This document shows positions 52,670-62,165 of a stretch of 64,000 nucleotides of DNA, in pieces. Positions within the stretch are counted from its first letter, which is position 1; the number at the start of each line of letters is the position of its first letter. The notes under the pieces were generated by a model that saw only the letters and a list, made by a program, of their open reading frames with translations, ran no database searches and was not told where the DNA came from. This DNA is from Candidatus Woesearchaeota archaeon (GTDB taxonomy: Archaea > Nanobdellota > Nanobdellia > Woesearchaeales > ARS49): NCBI GenBank assembly GCA_014729505.1, contig WJJS01000014.1:1-64000 (forward strand). The letters are read 5' to 3'. The position numbers and the translations under genes were made by a program.

Positions 52670-53425
52670 ATGACTGTTGTGACAAAAATTATTCTCTTTT
52701 CAGATCTCCATTACGGCAAAACTATGAAAGGAGATTTTGGAAAACACATCAATACGCACGGAGATACGATGAAGTAATTAGTAAACGCAAGCACCTTTGT
52801 CGAACAGGAAAGAATCGATCACCTCATCAATCTCGGAGACCTTATCAGTTGCGATACAAAAGAACAAATGGACTTGTTATGGAAAAAAGTAAACATTCTG
52901 TTTGACAAACGCATGCACCATATTTTTGGCAATCATGATCTTGATCATCTGACTCTCGACGAATTGAAAACACTCAGCGGACAAGAAGAAAAACAAGTGT
53001 TTTTCACTCCGGGCTTTCGCCACATCATTGTCTCTGCATATCGCAATACTACCGGTATCGACGTAGCGCCCGACACACTATCCTGGCTTACCTCACAACT
53101 CAACAACAAAGGTGAAAGAGTCATAGTATACATGCATTATCCGATTTCTGAAGATCCGGACAATCTCAGCTATTATCATAAAAACCATCCTGAACGAGCA
53201 TTTGTGAGACAAGCAGCACAACTGCGACAACTACTCAGCACCTCAAATTGCAGCGCCTTTATCAATGGCCATACACATTTTCCCTTTGACAAGAAAATTA
53301 ACGGACTGCGTCATATTACCGTGCCATCATTCGCAGAAGATGATAAAGGAGTGCCCATGGCTGCAGCAGGAATACTAGAACTGACAAACGCTACAATCAA
53401 ATATCACTTACTCAGTTTCAGGTAA
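52670..53425 (+). pseudogene. Metallophosphoesterase gene with one in-frame TAA
   Basis: From ATG 52670 the frame reads FSDLHYGK (first metal motif), meets TAA at 52775-52777 (codon 36), then continues without any other stop through NLGDLIS, GNHD, VYMHYPIS and NGHTHFP to 53425. All five motifs of a calcineurin-like phosphoesterase are kept on both sides of the stop. CAA to TAA is the simplest explanation. The TATA box GTTTTAAAATG about 27 nt before ATG 52670 is intact. It is either a fresh nonsense mutation, an assembly error, or read-through. The track shows only the part from 52868. Confidence 0.75.
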
Positions 53426-53983
53426 CACAAAATCCTCATCCATCACATACAGATCAAGAGATGTTGCTATAATTTCGTAGGGAGGAGAGGTTTTGGGAGA
53501 AAACCTTGTATAGACGTGCACGCCGTCGAGAAAACAGAGTTCTAATCCAACAGTTTCGTTTTGCACAACAGCGGATGCGCTGTAGCACTGCGACTCACGA
53601 TCAAGTAGTTGCCGTGAATCAGTAGGTGTGAAGACCACAGTATCAAGACGAACAGGCAGCAAAGCAAAAGAGAGCTTGTCAATCGCAAAGGCCTGTTCAT
53701 CACACGTCCACTTTGTCGGCCCGGGTATGCACCACGTCATAGTTCCAGGACGGTCCTTACGATAAAATTGTCGCGTCTCACGTTCAGGACTTCCACTAAT
53801 AGTAGTATCAACACGACGAAATTCGGATGACTGATACACGGTAAACACTGTAGAACTCTGCACACCATCTTCAAACACCACATACGTTACGTAATGTTCG
53901 GGCTGTTCATTGAGCATTTCCACAACATCAACACCAGTACACGCGACGAAGAAAAGAAAAAGAAAGGGAAGAAAACGTTTCAC
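53408..53983 (-). CDS. Lipoprotein, paralogue of the next gene
   Basis: 191 residues; signal peptide with lipobox FVAC (Cys about residue 15). The remainder has three Cys-containing segments (WCIPGPTKWTCDE, SQCYSASAV, LELCFLDGVHVY). The Cys-F/Y-LDGV motif and its place are shared with the gene at 53980-54588, so the two are a diverged tandem pair. Function unknown. It overlaps the upstream paralogue by 4 bases and the phosphoesterase pseudogene by 18 bases (convergent). Confidence 0.7.
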   Translation of the reverse strand: MKRFLPFLFLFFVACTGVDVVEMLNEQPEHYVTYVVFEDGVQSSTVFTVYQSSEFRRVDTTISGSPERETRQFYRKDRPGTMTWCIPGPTKWTCDEQAFAIDKLSFALLPVRLDTVVFTPTDSRQLLDRESQCYSASAVVQNETVGLELCFLDGVHVYTRFSPKTSPPYEIIATSLDLYVMDEDFVLPETE

Positions 53984-54588
53984 TGGAATCCCGGCACTAT
54001 ATTGAATACGCTGTCATCAACTTGAAAACGAATTCTGTCTGCTTTAATTTGGACGAACACCTCGTCGGACGTTGGACCGCTCATATATGCAAGCACACCA
54101 TCAAGATAACATATTTCTGTTGGTGGCGGCGCGTCATATCCCCGACTGCGCAACGGATTTCCTTCTTTTTCAATAAGTTCAAAACATTCGGTTTTTTCAC
54201 CCAACACATTGCGAGAGGACAGTTCAGCAACAGTATAAAAATCCAAACCCGTTGGTTCAAAATTGAAAGGATGAGGGGTGTCCGGCACTTCACACTCAAA
54301 ACCAGTCCCCTCAAAATAGCACCTAAAATGATCCATACCCACATCAAGCGCGGTAACCGCAAACTCTTCACTTTGAACGTCAATACGACGGTTCTCACCT
54401 TTCTCATAAAACTTTAACCACATATTTTCAGAGTAATACGCATCACTGAACACTGCAGTGTATTCGGCTTCATACTCCACATCATTTGTAGTTAACTTTT
54501 CCAGACGAGCCTGCGGTGAAGAACAGCCAAGAAGAAACAACAAGGACAATACACATACAATTATCATCATACTTTTCAAGTTCATCAC
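53980..54588 (-). CDS. Lipoprotein, paralogue of the previous gene
   Basis: About 200 residues; signal peptide with lipobox LLGC, then a domain with FRCYFEGTGFECE, a KTECFELIE segment and TEICYLDGVLAY, matching the order of its tandem partner. The ORF opens GTG-ATG; GAGGTG overlaps the GTG itself, and the nearest start with good SD spacing would be TTG 54579, so the exact start is uncertain. First gene of the two-lipoprotein operon. Confidence 0.65.
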   Translation of the reverse strand: MMNLKSMMIIVCVLSLLFLLGCSSPQARLEKLTTNDVEYEAEYTAVFSDAYYSENMWLKFYEKGENRRIDVQSEEFAVTALDVGMDHFRCYFEGTGFECEVPDTPHPFNFEPTGLDFYTVAELSSRNVLGEKTECFELIEKEGNPLRSRGYDAPPPTEICYLDGVLAYMSGPTSDEVFVQIKADRIRFQVDDSVFNIVPGFQ

Positions 54589-54718
54589 CTCTTTTTACCA
54601 CCTAAACACTACAGAATATATAATGATTCTGCATTATTCGCGAATGTTGTCATAGGATATTTATAGTAACTACTAGTCTAACTAAATCAATATAAATCAC
54701 CACTCTCTAGCAGTGTAC

Positions 54719-56866
54719 ATGCAGATTCATCATACGATTCAAAAGGTTGTCAAGAGAAACGGCACTATCGTACACTTCGACCCTGAAAAGATTCACACCG
54801 CATTAACAAAAGCACTCATCAGCACCGGAGAGACCGCAGTAGATGAAGCAGTTACGCTAACAAAACAAGTCGTCAGAGAAATAGATAAGAATTTCTACCA
54901 GCCAACAGTTGAACAAGTACAAGACGTCGTCGAGCGAGTACTCATGAGCAACGGTCTTGCAGTAACTGCAAAATCATACATCCTCTACCGCGAAAAAAGA
55001 AAAGAAGCAAGAGATGAACGCAAGCAACTACTTGACGGCATGGAATCACAACTCAAACTCTGCGTAAACTCATTGCTTTTGTTACGATCACGTTATCTTC
55101 GAACAGAAGGGGGAAAACTCCTTGAAACACCAGAACAACTCTTTACCAGAGTAGCAAAATCCATTGCTTCGGTAGACAAACAATACAAACAAGACCCTCA
55201 CGCATCACAAGAACAATTCTATCACGTCATGAGTACACTAAAGTTTCTTCCGAACTCTTCTGCACTCATGCATGCCGGTACAAAACATCAACAACTCTTT
55301 GCGATCTACGCACTACCAATTCACGACAGCGTCGAAGACATCTTTAACGCTGCAAAATACCAAGCAATCATTCAGCAAAGCGGAGCAGGAACAGGATTTA
55401 ACTTCTCAAAAATACGTCCACGATCAAGCACTGTTCGCGATCAACCAGGAATCGCTGCAGGACCCATACAACTCATGAAAGTATTTGATCACGTCGCAGA
55501 CAGCATACTGCAAGGAGGAAAACGACAAGGAGCAAACATGGGCATCCTTCGAGTAGACCATCCAGACATCCTGCAATTTATCTCGCTCAAACAGGACGGT
55601 ATAGCACTCAAGAACTTCAATATCAGCGTAGGACTCACTGAGAAATTCATGAACGCCGTTGAAAAAGGAGAAGATTTCACACTGCGACATCCGACAACAA
55701 GAAAACCAGTACAAACCATACCTGCGCGACACATTTTCGACCTGCTCATCCTCAACGCCTGGAGAAACGGAGATCCGGGAATACTCTTTTTGGATCGCAT
55801 CCATTATTCGAGAAGCAACCCGCTCATAGGAAAAGAGCAACTCTGCGCGACAAGCCCCTGCGGAGAACAACCACTCTATCCATACGAAGGAGCAATACTC
55901 GGCTCCATCAATGTATCACGCTTTGTCAGCAATGACAGCATAGACTGGGCAGACCTCAAAAAAACAGTGCACACTGCAGTGCACTTTCTCGACAATGCAA
56001 TAGATGCAAACCAGTATCCGCTTCCCGCCTCTGAAGTGATCTGCAAACAAAACAGGAGAATAGGACTTGGCATAATGGGTTTTGCAGACCTGCTCTTTCA
56101 ACTACGCATTCCTTTTGATAGCAATGAAGGAGTAGCACTTGCAGAAAAACTCATGCGCTTTATCTCAGAAAACGCAGATGCAGCCTCACGAACACTAGCA
56201 CAACTTCGAGGACCATTTCCACATTTTGAACGAAGCATCTACCAGCACGGACAAATCATACGCAACGCTTCGCGCACGACGATCAGTCCCACAGGATCAC
56301 TCAGCATAATAGCAGGATGCAGTTCCAGTGTTGAAGCAGTATTTTCACTGTCGTACACGATGCGCATGCTCGGAGACAAAGACGTACTCATCACGAATCC
56401 CTACTTTGAACGAGCATTACAGCAACAGGGCCTTCGCACAAAAGAACTCATGAAACAAGCAAGCACGAGCGTCTCAATACAAAACATAGACGCTATTCCT
56501 GATGACATAAAAAAAATCTTTAAAGTATCATATGACATCTCGCCGGAATGGCAGGTAAAAATGCAGGCAGCATTCCAAAAATACACGGACAACTGCATCA
56601 GTAAAACAGTCAATTTCCCATCATGGGCTACAACAAGCGACGTGGCAGACGTGTTTTTTCTTGCATACAAACTCGGATGCAAAGGAATCACTATCTACAG
56701 AGACAAAAGCAAAGAGGACCAGGTCATAGGAGTCAACATACAAAAGAAGACACCGCCAGGCGAGCTGCAGGAAAAATATTACTGCCCGGAGTGTGAAGAA
56801 CCACTTGACGAACAAGAAAACACACTCACCTGCAAAGAGTGCGGTTTTTCGAGGTCGCGAGTATGA
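54719..56866 (+). CDS. Class II-type ribonucleotide reductase paralogue without the redox cysteine pair
   Basis: An N-terminal ATP-cone (VVKRNGTIVHFDPEKIHTAL) precedes a class II reductase body with NSSALMHAGT, QQSGAGTGFNFSKIRP, SPCGEQPLYPYE, NRRIGLGIMGFADLL and ISPTGSLSIIAGCSS. Thiyl Cys381 and Glu383 are kept. The Asn of NPCGE is Ser379, the first redox Cys (normally LSACFVLPVEDS-like) is Ile196 in LFAIYALPIHDS, and the second (normally SCNLGSIN) is Ala392 in GAILGSIN. The C-terminus is a plain CPEC..CKEC ribbon. A TATAAATC box gives a leaderless ATG 54719. Adenosyltransferase follows 16 bases later. Substrate or reductant may be unusual. Confidence 0.85.
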   Translation: MQIHHTIQKVVKRNGTIVHFDPEKIHTALTKALISTGETAVDEAVTLTKQVVREIDKNFYQPTVEQVQDVVERVLMSNGLAVTAKSYILYREKRKEARDERKQLLDGMESQLKLCVNSLLLLRSRYLRTEGGKLLETPEQLFTRVAKSIASVDKQYKQDPHASQEQFYHVMSTLKFLPNSSALMHAGTKHQQLFAIYALPIHDSVEDIFNAAKYQAIIQQSGAGTGFNFSKIRPRSSTVRDQPGIAAGPIQLMKVFDHVADSILQGGKRQGANMGILRVDHPDILQFISLKQDGIALKNFNISVGLTEKFMNAVEKGEDFTLRHPTTRKPVQTIPARHIFDLLILNAWRNGDPGILFLDRIHYSRSNPLIGKEQLCATSPCGEQPLYPYEGAILGSINVSRFVSNDSIDWADLKKTVHTAVHFLDNAIDANQYPLPASEVICKQNRRIGLGIMGFADLLFQLRIPFDSNEGVALAEKLMRFISENADAASRTLAQLRGPFPHFERSIYQHGQIIRNASRTTISPTGSLSIIAGCSSSVEAVFSLSYTMRMLGDKDVLITNPYFERALQQQGLRTKELMKQASTSVSIQNIDAIPDDIKKIFKVSYDISPEWQVKMQAAFQKYTDNCISKTVNFPSWATTSDVADVFFLAYKLGCKGITIYRDKSKEDQVIGVNIQKKTPPGELQEKYYCPECEEPLDEQENTLTCKECGFSRSRV

Positions 56867-56882
56867 AAGAGGGAAGAGAATA

Positions 56883-57482
56883 ATGAGTACATTAGGATTA
56901 GTACAGGTTTTTACAGGCAACGGAAAAGGAAAAACATCGGCATCCCTAGGCATAGCACTGCGAGCTGTCGGACAGGGATTCAAAGTATACATGATACAAT
57001 TTCTCAAAAGCGGAGACACAGGAGAACTGTTTTCAGTCAAAAAATACCTGCCAAATATTAAAATAGTACAATTTGGCAAAGAAGCGCTTGAAGAACAACA
57101 GGTCAAAATATTCCAGTTCGATGGTGAAGGAACCATAAAACCAGTAGGACCAAAGAACGGCAAGTACTACATTTTTCTACCAGACCGAGAAGAACAGGAA
57201 CCTTCACGACGAGCCCTCGAACATGCATTTCACGTCGCAAACAGCGGACAATACGACATTCTCATACTCGACGAAATTAACAATGCATTGGCAAAGGGAT
57301 TGGTTACCATTGAGGAAGTACTAAAACTAATAGATGAAAAGCCGGACAGTGTAGAGCTGATTTTGACAGGAAGGGATTGTCCTGAAGAAATACGAGAACG
57401 TGCAGATCTGGTCTCAGATATTAGAGAAGTCAAACACCCTTTTAGTAAAGGGATACTCGCTCGCAGAGGCATTGATTACTAA
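56883..57482 (+). CDS. Corrinoid adenosyltransferase (BtuR/CobA type)
   Basis: Transfers the adenosyl group of ATP to cob(I)alamin, making the cofactor used by class II reductases. The P-loop is FTGNGKGKTSASLG, followed by GFKVYMIQFLK, the acidic strand DILILDEINNALAKGLV and LILTGRDCPEEIRERADLVS. A segment of about 40 residues around 70-105 (IFQFDGEGTIKPVGPKNGKYY) is longer than in the enterobacterial enzyme. It lies 16 bases after the second reductase with a GAGGGAAGAG ribosome binding site; the context strongly links the two. Confidence 0.92.
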   Translation: MSTLGLVQVFTGNGKGKTSASLGIALRAVGQGFKVYMIQFLKSGDTGELFSVKKYLPNIKIVQFGKEALEEQQVKIFQFDGEGTIKPVGPKNGKYYIFLPDREEQEPSRRALEHAFHVANSGQYDILILDEINNALAKGLVTIEEVLKLIDEKPDSVELILTGRDCPEEIRERADLVSDIREVKHPFSKGILARRGIDY

Positions 57483-57521
57483 GACGCTAGTTTTTTAATT
57501 TCTTACACATTCTAGATACCC

Positions 57522-59065
57522 ATGAAATCACATACTTCAATTGAAAAAGCACTGAATGCACCCAACACCGTTGAAACCCTGAATCTTTCAGGACAGAAAA
57601 CACTTGAAAACCTACCGACCAGCATCAGTACCTTTCGTAATTTAAAAAAACTCTATCTGCAGGACACGAGCATACGCACAAGGCCATCGAGTCTTGCACA
57701 GTGCAAAAAACTTGAAGTCCTTGATCTTCGGGGAACAAACATTAGCACATTTCCACGAGTCATCCTGCAACTCAAACACCTCAAAGAACTCTACTTTTAC
57801 TCAGAAGATCCTGATTATGCCCCGCAACAACGTTGAAAAGCGTACCACAGAAATTAGGCACATTACGCGCACTTGAAAAACTGCACTTCACGAATATGAA
57901 CATCAAAGAATTGCCCCCATCCTTTGCCCAACTAACCGCACTCAAGGAACTCAGCATCAGCGGAACACAACTCAAAGAATTCCCTACAGCACTCTATACG
58001 TTCAAAAAATTGAACACGCTATATTTTGGTAACAATCACTTCATGAGCTTTCCCGACGATATCGGCCGTTTGAAACAACTGAAAGTCCTTGGATTTATCA
58101 ATGGAGGTATCACGCAATTGCCAGAAAGTCTGAGCCAACTCAAGCTGAGAGAACTATACATTAGCTATAACGGTTTTAAGCAGGTACCCCACAGTATTCT
58201 TGGCCAGAAAAGACTCAAAAAATTGGGCCTGCGAGCAATTGGAGGTCTTAGAGACGTTACAGATGACCTGCGAGAACTGCGACAGCTTGAATGGCTGGAT
58301 CTGGGCAATAACAAACTCACTCGAGTACCCACTGCAGTACAGCATCTGAAAAAACTCAAGGTCCTGCTTCTTGATCACAACAACATCGACGATATTGGTA
58401 AGATGCCTGCATCATTACAAGAAATAGATTTAAGCCGCAACGCGGCAAAAAACCTCGGACCATATATTGGGAATCTGAAAAATCTTCAAATATTGCGAGT
58501 ACTTGAGACACCACTTCACTCACTGCCTGTTGGACTAACACAGTGTACACAACTCAAAAGTCTCGACCTGTACCGCACAAAAATAACAGGATTGCCCATG
58601 GGCTTTGAGCAATGGAAGAACCTCGAAGAACTGGATTTGGGGTTTACAAAGATCACAGGCCTACCGCCAAAAATAGGAGAACTACAACGTCTTCGCGCAC
58701 TACGACTCATGGACACCACACTTGGCACGCTTCCTGCAGAACTTGGTCGTTGTAAGCGTCTTAAAGAATTACGTGCGATACGCGTAGGACTGACAGTGTT
58801 TCCACAATGCATTCTTGACATGAAGAAGTTGCAAACACTTGTTCTTGACGGTAACAGGATCAGTACGATTCCTGACACTATAGGAACCCTTACGCGATTA
58901 GAAGAGTTAAGTCTGAGCGGCAATCCCATCACCACACTACCAGCAAGCATCAAAAAATTAAGGGCGCTGAAGCGTTTGGATATCTGTGCAACACAAATAC
59001 CTCCAGCAGAGACACAACGTCTCACAGGTCTTGTGACTCAAGCAAGAGTGTACACAACATACTAA
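57522..59065 (+). pseudogene. Leucine-rich-repeat protein gene, frameshifted
   Basis: Frame one (57522-57836) has four LRR units (LNLSGQKTLENLPTSISTFRNLKKLYL and so on) and stops in the fifth. The other frame carries on with LKSVPQKLGTLRALEKLHFTNMNIKELP and about sixteen more units to 59065. The units are of the SDS22/bacterial type (LPxxLxxLxxLxxLxLxxNxI). The break lies within 57812-57833. Restoring it by one base gives a protein of about 510 residues without a signal peptide. A real mutation or an assembly error; a programmed shift is less likely, as no slippery run is seen. Confidence 0.75.
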
Positions 59066-59184
59066 CGTCTGATAGCAGTAAGCGCGAGGAACAAGCACTA
59101 TATTTACTATATGGTAAATTATATCGTTCTGCGTAAGCTTTATAACGTTACTCGTCTACCACCGTCCTGGAGAAAAAAAGAGGC

Positions 59185-59583
59185 ATGGCAAAACGAAAGA
59201 AACGAAGAACTACAACACGTAAGAAGAAAGAAGACTCTGCATTTGTCGCATCTCTACGACGCCACAAAGATCCGGCAAACTTTACACTACACGTAGTTTC
59301 AGCACCAGTACTTGCCATAGGCTTATGGATGCACAACTGGGTGCTTCTCGCCATAGGCGCGTTCTACCTTTTCTGCGGTTCCCTCTACGCACTTCTGGGA
59401 CCAAAAACAGCAGAAGAAGTATGGATCACACTCTACAAATCAAACGTCAACAAATGGTTCTCATGGTTAGGTCTCGTACTAATCGGTATCGGACTGTGGA
59501 ATCAAAACATCACCGTTATTCTCGTCGGCGTAGCCTGTATCTTATTTGGACTGCTCTATGCAGCGATAGTACGTGATTTCTAA
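59185..59583 (+). CDS. Small membrane protein with a basic N-terminus
   Basis: 132 residues: a very basic head (AKRKKRRTTTRKKK), then four hydrophobic spans in two pairs. No family recognised. AAAAAAAGAGGC before ATG 59185 is a usable SD; a CTTTATAACG box lies near 59136-59145. Function unknown. Confidence 0.6.
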   Translation: MAKRKKRRTTTRKKKEDSAFVASLRRHKDPANFTLHVVSAPVLAIGLWMHNWVLLAIGAFYLFCGSLYALLGPKTAEEVWITLYKSNVNKWFSWLGLVLIGIGLWNQNITVILVGVACILFGLLYAAIVRDF

Positions 59584-59596
59584 AGGAAGGAGCAAT

Positions 59597-60076
59597 TCAT
59601 CGTTTCTTGAGTGCAGTAACTTGATCATCGATAAAACGCACCACCACATCCTTGTACACCAAATCAAAAGCACCAAGAGGACCTAATTCGTGACGCTCAA
59701 GCTCAGGACCTACTTGCTTGTGCACCTCTTCAAGGGTCATGCCACCCTTAATACCGTACTCACCCTTCTCATAAAAACGAAGAATATCCTGCACGCCCAA
59801 GAGCTCTTCAGCATTTGCGTCCCTCGCCACGTGATAAATATGCTCAGGAACATATTTGCCCTTCGGTAATTTGTTTGGTACAGGATTTGGAACAAACATG
59901 GAAAGCCAGAACACAAGCGTCTTCTTATCAAAAGCCATAAACGACAAATACTTCTCCTTTTTGCCCGCAATATCCTCTTTAATCGCCGCCAGCGTACGCG
60001 CATCAATCGTTTCGGGCTTTACCTTGCGCTCATTAACAAAATGGACATGAACAATACCCTGAGGAATACGCTGCAT
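59597..60076 (-). CDS. Hypothetical protein, 159 residues
   Basis: Soluble, mixed alpha/beta protein I do not recognise, with FVPNPVPNKLPKGKYVPEHIYHVARD in the middle. A TTTTATAGC text (minus strand, about 60100) gives a nearly leaderless start at ATG 60076. Convergent with the small membrane gene at 59185-59583. Confidence 0.6.
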   Translation of the reverse strand: MQRIPQGIVHVHFVNERKVKPETIDARTLAAIKEDIAGKKEKYLSFMAFDKKTLVFWLSMFVPNPVPNKLPKGKYVPEHIYHVARDANAEELLGVQDILRFYEKGEYGIKGGMTLEEVHKQVGPELERHELGPLGAFDLVYKDVVVRFIDDQVTALKKR

Positions 60077-60151
60077 GAAGAGCCAAACGAAGCGCAGCTA
60101 TAAAAAATGAACGCCAAAATATTAAAAAGATCAGACAATGGAACACACGAT

Positions 60152-60640
60152 ATGACAAAAGAACTCATCTTCATGGACGGAGAATTTGCAGGACTGCGAG
60201 CTAACGGCACCGACCTGTTATCCATCGCACTGATCAAAGAAACAGGAGAAGAACTATACCTCGAATTAGAGTATGAAGGAGAAGTAGATGACTGGGTGCG
60301 CGACAATATCATACCCATGCTCAAAGGACCAAAAGTGAGTAAGAAAGAAGCAAAACAAAAGATCCTTGAGTTTGTCGGACCTAGCAAGCCATTCATGGTT
60401 GCTTATGTTAATCAATTTGATTGGATGGCAATCTGCGGACTCTTCGGCGTCTTTGATGTACCGTTCTACTGGAAACCCATTGACTTTTGCAGCATACTGT
60501 ATTCGAAAGGTTTTGATATCACACTCGGCATAGAAAAAATGGCCCTCGATGTTGGAATCAACATCAACAACTACACAAAACACCACGCGCTTGACGACAC
60601 ACGATTAATGAAAGACATGTGGGACAAACTACAGAACTAG
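60152..60640 (+). CDS. DEDD-family 3'-5' exonuclease
   Basis: 162 residues. FMDGEFAGL (DxE), the inner VNQFDWMAICG with Asp, and KHHALDDTRLMKDMW with the closing His and Asp give the DEDDh set of RNase T/oligoribonuclease-type nucleases. The substrate (RNA or DNA ends) is not clear. The track starts at 60107; ATATTAAAAAGA at about 60118-60127 supports ATG 60152 as a leaderless start. Confidence 0.8.
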   Translation: MTKELIFMDGEFAGLRANGTDLLSIALIKETGEELYLELEYEGEVDDWVRDNIIPMLKGPKVSKKEAKQKILEFVGPSKPFMVAYVNQFDWMAICGLFGVFDVPFYWKPIDFCSILYSKGFDITLGIEKMALDVGININNYTKHHALDDTRLMKDMWDKLQN

Positions 60641-60680
60641 AACGTAAATTCTTTAAACGAGACGCAAAGAAACGCCATTC

Positions 60681-61055
60681 ATGGTATTCATCATCTACGA
60701 CAGATACATCAGAGGATCAGTCATTCACTACGTGCCCTTCGAGCAGGAACACTTTCGCGCAGCAGAACAACTTTTAGCAAAAGATCCTCGATTCACATAC
60801 CTACAGAGAGTCCGTGCATATCAACAAGGTGCAGATATCGCGCAATTCATAGATAATACGCTCATACAATTTTCGTCCACACTAGTAACAGATATCACGA
60901 TACGAGAAATGATTAAACAATCAGGAGCACAATACTATATGTACAGTCACGATATCACAAAAAGACCGATAGAAGAACTACTCACAGATCCTAGGCCCGT
61001 AAATGATGCATCACTCTGCAGTACGCAGAGACAAGATCATCAAGATCGCGCGTAA
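60681..61055 (+). CDS. Hypothetical protein, 124 residues
   Basis: Soluble, alpha/beta, not recognised. The last 22 residues (SLCSTQRQDHQDRA) are polar and coded in the 65-base antisense overlap with the following minus-strand gene, so the true conserved part probably ends near residue 100. Start ATG 60681. Confidence 0.5.
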   Translation: MVFIIYDRYIRGSVIHYVPFEQEHFRAAEQLLAKDPRFTYLQRVRAYQQGADIAQFIDNTLIQFSSTLVTDITIREMIKQSGAQYYMYSHDITKRPIEELLTDPRPVNDASLCSTQRQDHQDRA

Positions 61056-61458
61056 CCGTCTGTTGTAACGATGTCAATTGCGCATCATTTAGCTCAGTAG
61101 CCCAGCGAGCCTGGCGATACTTCAGCATTTCAAAAGTCTCGCGCAGGACACCCCACTGCACCTCATGAGGGGCAGTAGAAGAATACGATAGAAACCGCTG
61201 CTTTCCATCAATAAGCAAGTCCACACGGGAACGAAGCACATGCTCGTATAAACGACCATCGTTGTATGATTTGCTCAATGCAGGTTCAAGCAATACCATC
61301 GACAAACGACTGCCAACCAGCATCTCATCATCAGGATCAAACCACAATAAGTCACCAGATTTCGCAGCGCCAAGATCACTATGAACCTCAAAAGGGACAT
61401 GAGCATCACGATAACGTTCACGAATCGCTAAAAGAGCATCTTTTACTGCTGACTTCAT
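60991..61458 (-). CDS. Hypothetical protein, 155 residues
   Basis: Soluble, mainly helical protein of unknown family (MKSAVKDALLAIRERYRDAHVPFEVHSD at the start). The start ATG 61458 reads well. Its last 65 bases lie over the end of the convergent gene at 60681-61055. Confidence 0.6.
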   Translation of the reverse strand: MKSAVKDALLAIRERYRDAHVPFEVHSDLGAAKSGDLLWFDPDDEMLVGSRLSMVLLEPALSKSYNDGRLYEHVLRSRVDLLIDGKQRFLSYSSTAPHEVQWGVLRETFEMLKYRQARWATELNDAQLTSLQQTVTRDLDDLVSAYCRVMHHLRA

Positions 61459-61495
61459 GTTATCTTACTGCATTTTACCGCTTATAAGACTTGTC

Positions 61496-62086
61496 CTAAA
61501 ATAATTCCCTATATTGTCTAAGAAACTCCACCGTATGCTCGCCCTGCACAAATCGAAGTCGAAGCTGAGGATGACACTCAATCAAATCGCCCGAAGACAA
61601 ATCAACATTATTATGGGGAGGAATATAGTTACCATTCAGTTTTGTGCCATTTGTAGAGCCTAAATCGCGCAACTGATAGCGGCGATCATCATAAGGACGA
61701 TGTTCAGTTTCAGGATTAAGAGCACGACGCGTACCGATAAGCGCATGAAAACCAGAAAGAGCAGACAATGTTGCAGTAATATCACACAAACCAGAACGAC
61801 CAATAGACCAGGGCTTTCCCGCACGGTCCTTTTCGCGAACCAGGGGAATACAATAACATTTTCGAGGAGCAAGCGTTGCCACACGTTCCAGGCGCGCAGT
61901 AGTATCGGCCGTTATTGGAAGTGGCCGGGGCTCTTCAAGAATACCTACAAGAAACGGATGATTGTACCGTTGCATAAAACCGTTATCACCATACTTATCG
62001 AGGCAGTCACAAAACTGTCTTGGGTTACGTAGTGGACGTTTCATACTCTGCGGAATCGCCTTTTCATACTTAAAGAAATAGGCCAT
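61496..62086 (-). CDS. FHA-domain protein
   Basis: About 196 residues. The C-terminal 110 form a forkhead-associated domain: WSIGRSGLCDITATLSALSGFHALI with the GR..S..H core, then YQLRDLGSTNGTKLNGNYI with the conserved NGT/N. Such domains bind phosphothreonine peptides and imply Ser/Thr phosphorylation in this cell. The N-terminal part is unknown. The track opens at 62167, in front of a CTTAAATA TATA box (62117-62124) that would be transcribed in; ATG 62086 (MAYFFKYE) is therefore preferred. Divergent to the Cys-rich mini-protein. Confidence 0.75.
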   Translation of the reverse strand: MAYFFKYEKAIPQSMKRPLRNPRQFCDCLDKYGDNGFMQRYNHPFLVGILEEPRPLPITADTTARLERVATLAPRKCYCIPLVREKDRAGKPWSIGRSGLCDITATLSALSGFHALIGTRRALNPETEHRPYDDRRYQLRDLGSTNGTKLNGNYIPPHNNVDLSSGDLIECHPQLRLRFVQGEHTVEFLRQYRELF

Positions 62087-62165
62087 CTCAGCAGTGATAA
62101 CACGACGTGAGAAAGCCTTAAATACCCCCTTGCGTACATCGGGCGAAGATTTTGGAGGTCGTACC

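Noticed and set aside
52775-52777. Recoded amino acid (pyrrolysine-like) at the phosphoesterase stop
   Set aside because: The codon is TAA, while pyrrolysine uses TAG; there is no sign of recoding in neighbouring genes.
57812-57836. Programmed frameshift in the LRR gene
   Set aside because: No slippery heptamer or following hairpin is visible; a simple indel is more likely.
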